From Novosphingobium sp. (GTDB lineage: Bacteria; Pseudomonadota; Alphaproteobacteria; Sphingomonadales; Sphingomonadaceae), in the NCBI GenBank assembly GCA_017745295.1, contig JAGHZR010000024.1:62001-126000 (forward strand): a stretch of DNA of 64,000 nucleotides, written 5' to 3'. Of this stretch, positions 58,370-64,000 are shown one piece after another; position 1 is the stretch's first letter; the number at the start of each line of letters is the position of its first letter. The position numbers were made by a program, and so were the translations under genes. Below the pieces are notes generated by a model. The model worked only from the letters and a program-made list of their open reading frames with translations. It did not search any database and was not told the origin of the DNA.

Positions 58370-59785
58370 TTACGGCAGCTTCAGGGCATCGCGGATGATG
58401 TAGAACATGTCGGTCTGGTCCAGCAGGCCGGAGAAGTTCGCGGCGCGCGGACCGTAAGCGGCGACGCGAAGCTGCGTGCCGGTGTGGCCCTGCGAACCGC
58501 TTTCGGCGGTGCCGTAGCTGACGGTCATCACCCCGCGTTCGCGCGTGTTGAGCGCGGCGGTCAGGCCCGGCACGTGGCTGCCGTTGGCAATGATCTGGCT
58601 GCTGTGGGCGTGGTCCGCCGTGACGATCACCAGCGTGTGGCCGTCGGCTTTCGCGAAGGCCAGCGCCGCCTGCACGGCCTCGTCGAGGTCGACGGTCTCG
58701 CCGATCTGGCCGCAGGGATTGGCGGCATGGTCTTCCTTGTCGATGGACGCGCCTTCGACTTGCAGGAAGAAGCCCTTGGGATTGCGGCCGAGCAGGTCGA
58801 TCGCCTTGCGCGTCATAGTAGCAAGCGTCGGAATGTCGGCAGTGCGCGCCTCGTTGGCCTCGCAAGTAATCGCCGGCTTTTCGAGATTGCCGTGAAGACT
58901 GGCTTTGGGGCCTTTCCAGCGGACCGGCATATCGCCTTGCGAAAACAGGCCGAGCAGCGGCTGCTTCTGGTTCGCCGCCGCGACCTGTTCGAGTTCGGCG
59001 GCATTGCGGACCAGCCGGAAGCCGCGCGCCTGGGCCTGCGCGTTAAGCGTCTTGCCCTTCCACTTGCCGGCGCGGGCGATCTCGCCGAACGCCGCCGCGC
59101 CGCCGCCGAGGGTGACATCGGGGCGCGTGTCCAGAAGCTGCTCCGCGATCGATCCCAGGCCGCCGTTCTCCAGCGCATTGCTCGGACAGGCGGCGCTGGT
59201 TGCGGTGGGGCCGAAGCACTTGCGCTGGGTGACATGCGCGACTTGTGCCGCCGGGGTGGCGTCCTCGATCTCGGCGGTCGAGACGTCGCCCGTCGCCAGG
59301 CCCGCCGCCTTGGCGCGCGCCAGCAGCGAGGCATGGGGCTTCTCCGCGATGTCCACCCCGATGGCGCCGTTGTAGCTCTTCACGCCGGTGGACCAGGCCG
59401 TGGCGGAAGCGGCGGAATCGGTGACGTAGTTCGGCTTGCCGGTTTCCTTGTCGAGCGAATAGTGCGTGTACTGGCCGGTGAACGGCAGGGCGTCGATACC
59501 CTTGAAGAAGCCGCCGGCGCCTTCGGCATAGTTGCGGGCCAGGGTGATCTCGGAATCGCCCATGCCGTCGCCGATCAGCAGGATCACGTTGCGCACGTCG
59601 CCCTCGACGTTCAGGCGGCGATAGAGATCGGCGATATCACCGCGCAGGCGGCGCGCACCGCCGGGTTCGCGCGGATCGCCAGAAGCCACGCGGGCCAGGT
59701 CGTCAGGGGAGGCCCCGGTCTGGGCGATCGCCGGAACCGCGCTTGCGAAAGCAAGGAGCGCCGGGACGAGGAGACGGTATTTCAT
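58370..59785 (-). CDS. phoA: Alkaline phosphatase (PhoA family)
   Basis: A 471-residue periplasmic phosphomonoesterase. Signal peptide LLVPALLAFASAVPAIAQ; metal site VRNVILLIGDGMGDSEI; catalytic Ser in NYVTDSAASATAWSTG (about residue 120); zinc ligands in FLQVEGASIDKEDHAAN, VTADHAHSS and SQGHTGTQLRV. Releases phosphate from organic monoesters. ATG 59785 is the natural signal-peptide start. It lies 80 bases after the TonB receptor stop, beyond a hairpin at 59824-59852, and 80 bases before the phospholipase C gene; all three are likely PhoB-controlled through the Pho-box-like repeat at 62738. Confidence 0.93.
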   Translation of the reverse strand: MKYRLLVPALLAFASAVPAIAQTGASPDDLARVASGDPREPGGARRLRGDIADLYRRLNVEGDVRNVILLIGDGMGDSEITLARNYAEGAGGFFKGIDALPFTGQYTHYSLDKETGKPNYVTDSAASATAWSTGVKSYNGAIGVDIAEKPHASLLARAKAAGLATGDVSTAEIEDATPAAQVAHVTQRKCFGPTATSAACPSNALENGGLGSIAEQLLDTRPDVTLGGGAAAFGEIARAGKWKGKTLNAQAQARGFRLVRNAAELEQVAAANQKQPLLGLFSQGDMPVRWKGPKASLHGNLEKPAITCEANEARTADIPTLATMTRKAIDLLGRNPKGFFLQVEGASIDKEDHAANPCGQIGETVDLDEAVQAALAFAKADGHTLVIVTADHAHSSQIIANGSHVPGLTAALNTRERGVMTVSYGTAESGSQGHTGTQLRVAAYGPRAANFSGLLDQTDMFYIIRDALKLP

Positions 59786-59823
59786 GGTCGAACTCACACA
59801 GGAATAGATAGAGACTTAGAAGA

Positions 59824-59852
59824 AGCACGGCGCCGGATGGGGACGCCGTGCT
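59824..59852. terminator. Hairpin between TonB receptor and phoA
   Basis: AGCACGGCG, 11-base loop, CGCCGTGCT: a 9-base perfect stem, followed on the minus strand by the pyrimidine-rich TCTTCT. It may partially terminate transcription from the receptor promoter before phoA. Confidence 0.5.
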
Positions 59853-59865
59853 CCGTGTCACCGCC

Positions 59866-62640
59866 TTAGAAGGCGAATTTGACAGTCATGAGTGCAGTCG
59901 TGCCGGAATCGACGACGTCCGAGAGGGCCAGCGTATCGCGCCCGATATGCGCCCAGTAGGTATAGGCGCCGAAGAGGTTCGCCACCGACAGGTCGGCACG
60001 GATGCCGCCACCGAAGTCGTATCCGGCATGGAGGTCCACCGTCTGGATCGGCCTGATCCAGGTGTCGTCCCAGGTGCCGAGGCCGAGCGAATTGTAGCTC
60101 GACACATATTCGCCGCTGTAGTGGTAGATCATGTCGACGCTGAAGCGCCCCTGCTCCCAGAACAGCTGCGCATCGCCGAGGATGGCAGGCGCATTCTGGA
60201 TGCGCTTCTGCACGCCGTCGCCGATATCCACCTTGGTCCACTGGCGGGTCAGGCTGCCGCCGATACCGAAGCCGCCGAGCAGGCCCGGCGCCTCGGTAAA
60301 CTTCTTGCGGAACTGCATTTCCAGACCGTAGACGTCGCCCGATCCACCGTTCTGCGGCATGATGGTGATGACGTTGTTGTCCGGCAGCTCGTTGCCGTTC
60401 ACATAGCCGCTGCCGTTGTCGTAGAGATAGTTGCGAAGGTGCTTGTAGTAGCCGCCGAGGCTCAGATAGCCGCTCGGCGTGATCTTCCACTCGGCCGAGA
60501 GGTCGACGTTGAGCGACTTGACCGGCTTCAGGTTGGGGTTGCCCATCGTGATCGTCGTGGTGGTATCGCCCACGTCGACCTGCGAGCCGCCGCCGAGCTG
60601 GACGAAAGCGGGACGGGTATAGGACCACCAGACCGATCCGCGATAGACGCTGTCGGAGGTAGGCCGGTAATTGACGAGCAGGCTGGGCAGCAGCTCGTTG
60701 TACCGGGTGTGGTTGGTTTCGAAGTTGCCCGTCACCGGATTGCCGTCGGCATCGCTGCGGCGCACCCAGTAAGTGTTGTCGATCGAGGTATGCTCGAAAC
60801 GCAGGCCGGGGATCACTTCCAGATCGCCGCTCTGGATGTTCGCCATCACATAGCCCGCCGCAACCCGCTCGCTGCCGCGCTGGGTGTTGCAGTTCAGGTT
60901 GTCGGTATAGGACAGGTTGTCGCCGCAGCTGTCGAACGAGGCGGCGGTCTGGTACTTGAAGAAGTATTCCTTCAGCTTGTCCTGATCGACCTTCGGCACG
61001 CTCCAGCCATAGACGCCCGGGAATACGGAATCATACTTGCCGTTGACGATGCCGAGATCGGCCCAGGTCACGCCCGCCTTGCCCAGCAGGTTGGCGAAGT
61101 GGTCGTTGGTCCAGTCGCGGTTGGTGACCTTGCGGTTGGAGTCCGAATACTTGCCGCCGAACTTGATCGACTGAAGCGCCGAACCCTCGAACTTGCGTTC
61201 CAGGTCGAGGCGGCCGCCCCATTTCGTCTGGCCGCTGGTCTGGTAGGTGTACTGACCCGCACGGCGCGCGAGCAGGACGTCACCGGCGTTGTTCAACTGG
61301 TCGAGGATTTCCGGCGTGAACAGCGGTTGCGGCAGGTTGTCCTTGTAGCTCATCGACAGGCCGCCGAGCGGGCTCGTGGTGCCGTGGTTGTACTTGTCGG
61401 ACTGGTTGTTGCGGATCGAGGCCTCGATATGGCCCGGACGGTCGCTGTGTCCTTCGCTGAAGAAGACCTGCGGCGAGATCGTCCAGCTTCCGGCTTCCTT
61501 CACGCCGCCCAGCGACCCGGTTGCCAGTTTGGCGATCTCGGGGTTGGTCTCGTACCAGACGCGCGTCGAGATCTGGTCGACGCTGAGCGCGTAGCGGCCG
61601 CTGCCGGGGACGAGTTCGTTGTACGACTTGCTGGATGCGGCGTACTGGCTGAAGGTCGAGTTCTGCTCGGTCTTGGCATAGGCGTAAGTGCCGCGCAGGT
61701 AGATCTGGGTGGTATCGTCCGGATGCCAGTCGAGCGAGGCATTGCCGCCCCAGCGGCGGGTATAGCCGTTCGAGACGCCAATATTGACGCCGGTCTGGGT
61801 CACGTTCTTCTGCGGGGCGATGCCTGCGTAGGGCGTGCCTTTGGCGTCGGAGGCCGCGAGGTAACCCCAGCCGCCATCGCTCTGCGCCGCCGCGGCGCCG
61901 GCCATCTCGCTGTTGGCGAAGTGGCGTTCGTCGAAATAGCCGCTGGCATAGATGCCGAACTGGCCTTCAGAGCCGAAGCGCTTGGCGATCTCGCCGGAGA
62001 AACCGCCGCCCAGGCCGCTGTCGTCGTAGTCGCGCGCGCGTGTCTCGACGCGGCCGGATGCGGTGACGGCAAGGTGGAAGTCCTGGCTGTAGTCATACGC
62101 GGTCGGGGTGCGGAAATCGACGGTGCCGCCGATCGCGTCGCCATCCATGTCGGCGCTGGAGACCTTGTTCAGCACGATCGTGTTGAGGCCCGAAGGCGGC
62201 AGCAGGCTGAGTTTGACCTGACGGCTATAGGGCATGCCCTGCGCCACGTTGACGCCGTTGATGAGATTGACGTTGTATTCGGCATTGAGGCCGCGGATCG
62301 AGACGAACATGCCTTCGCCGCGCGACGCGCCGTCGATGCCGCCGAAGAACGACGAGCCGGTGTTCATCACGTTGACGCCCGGCATCAGCCCGAGTGCTTC
62401 GGCGACGTTGTGGACGGCGGTGTGTTGCAGGTCCTCTTCCGAAAGGACCGAGATCGGCTTGCTGGAGTTGAGCTGCACGTCGGCGGCCTGGCTGCGACGG
62501 GCGACCACGACGAGTTCGCCGCCGTTGCTGCCCGTGTCGGCGGCATCCTGGCTGTCCTGCGCCGAAGCGGCACCCGGCAGCGCTACGACAAGCATCGCGG
62601 AGCCCGCGAGCAGAATGGATTTCGCATTCAAAGAAAGCAT
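59866..62640 (-). CDS. TonB-dependent outer-membrane receptor, phosphate-group associated
   Basis: A 924-residue receptor. Signal peptide SILLAGSAMLVVALPGAASAQ, TonB-box-like GELVVVARRSQA, plug motifs VAEALGLMPGVNV, VSIRGLNAEYNVNLINGV and NKVSSADMDGDAIGGTVDF, and a barrel ending ALMTVKFAF. This IPR010104-like class has a long plug with the DMDGDAIGGTVD motif. No N-terminal STN signalling domain is present. ATG 62640 follows GGGAAGGAAAA. It leads phoA and phospholipase C, so it probably takes up organophosphates or their products. A Pho-box-like repeat lies 98 bases upstream; the divergent neighbours are a FecI-type sigma factor and FecR. Confidence 0.9.
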   Translation of the reverse strand: MLSLNAKSILLAGSAMLVVALPGAASAQDSQDAADTGSNGGELVVVARRSQAADVQLNSSKPISVLSEEDLQHTAVHNVAEALGLMPGVNVMNTGSSFFGGIDGASRGEGMFVSIRGLNAEYNVNLINGVNVAQGMPYSRQVKLSLLPPSGLNTIVLNKVSSADMDGDAIGGTVDFRTPTAYDYSQDFHLAVTASGRVETRARDYDDSGLGGGFSGEIAKRFGSEGQFGIYASGYFDERHFANSEMAGAAAAQSDGGWGYLAASDAKGTPYAGIAPQKNVTQTGVNIGVSNGYTRRWGGNASLDWHPDDTTQIYLRGTYAYAKTEQNSTFSQYAASSKSYNELVPGSGRYALSVDQISTRVWYETNPEIAKLATGSLGGVKEAGSWTISPQVFFSEGHSDRPGHIEASIRNNQSDKYNHGTTSPLGGLSMSYKDNLPQPLFTPEILDQLNNAGDVLLARRAGQYTYQTSGQTKWGGRLDLERKFEGSALQSIKFGGKYSDSNRKVTNRDWTNDHFANLLGKAGVTWADLGIVNGKYDSVFPGVYGWSVPKVDQDKLKEYFFKYQTAASFDSCGDNLSYTDNLNCNTQRGSERVAAGYVMANIQSGDLEVIPGLRFEHTSIDNTYWVRRSDADGNPVTGNFETNHTRYNELLPSLLVNYRPTSDSVYRGSVWWSYTRPAFVQLGGGSQVDVGDTTTTITMGNPNLKPVKSLNVDLSAEWKITPSGYLSLGGYYKHLRNYLYDNGSGYVNGNELPDNNVITIMPQNGGSGDVYGLEMQFRKKFTEAPGLLGGFGIGGSLTRQWTKVDIGDGVQKRIQNAPAILGDAQLFWEQGRFSVDMIYHYSGEYVSSYNSLGLGTWDDTWIRPIQTVDLHAGYDFGGGIRADLSVANLFGAYTYWAHIGRDTLALSDVVDSGTTALMTVKFAF

Positions 62641-62737
62641 GGTTTTCCTTCCCTGGCGAGGCGTGTTGCGTTCGCCCCCCACGCCAGCCGAGACGCAGCC
62701 ATTTCGCGAAATCCCCCCTGCGGATTCTATTTTTTTA

Positions 62738-62755
62738 CCGTCACGAACCTGTCAT
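62738..62755 (+). promoter_or_regulatory. Pho-box-like direct repeat
   Basis: CCGTCAC-GAAC-CTGTCAT: two 7-base direct repeats 11 bases apart, the second identical to the PhoB half-site CTGTCAT and the first matching at 5 of 7. It lies between the TonB receptor (98 bases from its start) and the sigma-factor gene (139 bases from its start). Phosphatase and phospholipase genes downstream support the reading. Confidence 0.65.
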
Positions 62756-62893
62756 CGAGATGCGGCTATGGGCGCCGTTTCATGCCTTCGCGCCAGGCAG
62801 GGAGCAGCACCGGACGGGTGCCGCAACCGTGGTCACAGAGGTGCAACCACCCGCATTTAAGGGCCGCCGAAAGTGTCTCTCGGAGTGTCGCGA

Positions 62894-63481
62894 ATGAGCA
62901 AGCCCATCGGTGTCGGCGCGGAGCCGGACACTGAAGACGAGCGCAGGGGCGACCCGCGCAGGCGGGCCTCCCCGACGTCACCTGGCGTCGTCGAAGTGCT
63001 GGAAGATCATCGCTCGACGCTGAGAAACTATTTCCGCCGCCGCGTCCGGCCGGGCGAGGATGCCGAGGATTTCGTGCAGGACGTCTACCTGCGGGTCATC
63101 TCCGCAGGCCCGGATCCGCAAAAGATCGCCAGCTGGCGGGGATTTCTGCTCCGCGCTGCGTCTAACCTGCTGATAGACAGATACCGGCGGAGAGAAACGC
63201 GGATGGAAGGCAGCCATGTCGCCATCGAAAACGACTTGCAGGACGAAGGCACCGACGATCCCGAACGCATATTGATCGGGCGCGGCGAATTACACGCCCT
63301 TTCGGAAGCGATGAAGATCCTGTCTCCCGCCGCGCGCGAGGCATTCCTGCTGGTGCGGGTCGAAGGGCTCAGCCACAAGGAGGCCGCCGCGCGGCTGGGA
63401 ATCGAGACCAAGGCCGTATCGCGCCATGTGGAACGCAGTCTTGCCCGGCTGGCGGCCATGCTCGCGGAGCCGATGTCATGA
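62894..63481 (+). CDS. ECF sigma factor, FecI-type
   Basis: A 195-residue sigma-70 ECF protein. Region 2 covers about residues 30-100: HRSTLRNYFRRRVRPGEDAE, DFVQDVYLRVI and ASNLLIDRYRRRET. Region 4 (about 130-190) has LSPAAREAFLLVRVEGLSHK and AAARLGIETKAVSRHVERSL, the -35-recognising helix-turn-helix. ATG 62894 follows CGGAG. Its stop overlaps the FecR start in ATGA, the standard sigma/anti-sigma arrangement. Divergent from the phosphate-linked TonB receptor. Confidence 0.9.
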   Translation: MSKPIGVGAEPDTEDERRGDPRRRASPTSPGVVEVLEDHRSTLRNYFRRRVRPGEDAEDFVQDVYLRVISAGPDPQKIASWRGFLLRAASNLLIDRYRRRETRMEGSHVAIENDLQDEGTDDPERILIGRGELHALSEAMKILSPAAREAFLLVRVEGLSHKEAAARLGIETKAVSRHVERSLARLAAMLAEPMS

Positions 63482-64000
63482 AGTCCCCGGGCATGAAACC
63501 CGCTACCGACGATGCCATGCTGGAGCAGGCGGCAAACTGGTTGACCCGCGCCCGCGAGGGCATGGACGATGCCGATCGCGCCGCGTTCCTCGACTGGCTG
63601 CGCGAACGTCCCGAACATGCGGCGGCTGCCGACCTCGTCTCGCGGGCCTGGGAGGTCGCGCCGGAGGCTGCCCGGCAGGGCGGTTTCAAGGCCCCGTCAT
63701 TCCCCTCTGCAGTCACCGCGCCGGTTCGCCGCAGACCCGTGATGATGTCGCGGGGTTTCGTGCGTGGTGGCCTTGCGCTTGGCGGCATGGCCGCCGCCGT
63801 GCTGGCGTTCTGGATGGTGCAGCCCAGCGAGGCCGGTTTCGCGACCGGGCAGGACCGGCGCGAGGTGGCACTCGCCGACGGCACCCGTGTCTGGCTTGCC
63901 CCCCACAGCCGCATCGAAGCGCGGATCGGGCCGCTCGGGCGGCACGTGAAGCTGGAAAGCGGCGAGGCGGTGTTCGACGTCGTCCACCAATCGCGCGGTT
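63478..64000 (+). CDS. FecR-family anti-sigma/transmembrane sensor, C-terminus beyond the window
   Basis: The first 174 codons of a FecR protein. The cytosolic N-terminal domain binds the sigma factor: EQAANWLTRAREGMDDADRA, FLDWLRERPEHAAAADLV and SRAWE. A single membrane helix (GLALGGMAAAVLAFWMVQP, about residues 98-116) follows, then the periplasmic FecR domain begins with FATGQDRREVALADGTRVWL and HVKLESGEAVFDVVH. ATG 63478 overlaps the sigma factor stop by four bases. FecR proteins normally receive a signal from the STN domain of a partner TonB receptor; that receptor may lie past the right edge, because the divergent one lacks STN. Confidence 0.92.
   Translation, partial: MKSPGMKPATDDAMLEQAANWLTRAREGMDDADRAAFLDWLRERPEHAAAADLVSRAWEVAPEAARQGGFKAPSFPSAVTAPVRRRPVMMSRGFVRGGLALGGMAAAVLAFWMVQPSEAGFATGQDRREVALADGTRVWLAPHSRIEARIGPLGRHVKLESGEAVFDVVHQSRG

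Noticed and set aside
58290..58865. An N-terminal extension of the phospholipase C frame by 192 codons
   Set aside because: The extension runs into the alkaline phosphatase gene and is arginine/proline-rich noise; the Tat signal begins at ATG 58289 with AAGGA upstream.
59848..62934. A 1028-codon rightward open frame
   Set aside because: It is the mirror of the TonB receptor on the other strand. The receptor reads as a full signal peptide, plug and barrel, whereas the rightward frame has biased, unstructured composition and no ribosome-binding site.

Overview
The window looks like a chromosomal catabolic island of a sphingomonad (Novosphingobium/Sphingobium-like alphaproteobacterium). It is GC-rich and densely coded, carries four TonB-dependent receptors, and contains close homologues of the lignin-dimer enzymes known from Sphingobium sp. 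SYK-6 and Novosphingobium aromaticivorans. I saw no rRNA, tRNA, insertion sequence, integrase or CRISPR array.

Positions 1-8086: an aromatic ring-cleavage unit. A TonB receptor, an extradiol-type VOC dioxygenase, an FAD monooxygenase and an FAH-family hydrolase run leftward. A second leftward pair (metallo-beta-lactamase-fold hydrolase and fumarylacetoacetase, cut by the left edge) lies behind a divergent TetR regulator. The same inverted repeat, AATTCCTG-N4-CAWGAATT, sits in front of both units.

Positions 8618-33631: the lignin core. Glutathione reductase and two C-alpha-dehydrogenase-type SDRs are followed by a rightward operon MFS - NTF2-like lyase candidate - aldehyde dehydrogenase - ligW - MFS, then a lignostilbene dioxygenase and a MarR regulator. 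A leftward operon ligF-ligE-ligG-aldehyde dehydrogenase-NTF2-like-MFS follows. Diverging from it is a Nu-class glutathione transferase - hotdog thioesterase - CmcJ-like oxygenase - MFS operon. An XRE regulator then faces a BKACE - SDR - VOC operon. Read together these cover beta-O-4 ethers (SDR, LigF/LigE, LigG/Nu-GST, then BKACE plus thioesterase), beta-1 diarylpropanes (NTF2-like lyase plus lignostilbene dioxygenase) and the 5-5 biphenyl branch (LigW), all converging on vanillate.

Positions 33674-42570: a leftward operon of TonB receptor, two adjacent GSTs, a PQQ/cytochrome c alcohol dehydrogenase lipoprotein, an amidohydrolase and an SDR, with a divergent second CmcJ-like gene. It could be a transport-plus-oxidation route for lignin oligomers.

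Positions 42637-49600: a divergent module of a Tat-exported DUF5695-like putative glycosidase, a large TonB receptor and an HExxH lipoprotein. A shared ATATCGTATA element lies in both promoters.

Positions 49770-55981: housekeeping and stress genes: SDR, quinone oxidoreductase, TetR, a small unknown protein, a ClC antiporter and the MsrPQ methionine sulfoxide repair pair.

Positions 56169-64000: a phosphate-scavenging group (phospholipase C, alkaline phosphatase, TonB receptor) next to a Pho-box-like direct repeat and a divergent FecI-type sigma factor and FecR anti-sigma pair; FecR is cut by the right edge.

Functions are assigned by reading motifs and from remembered family sequences; no database search was run.
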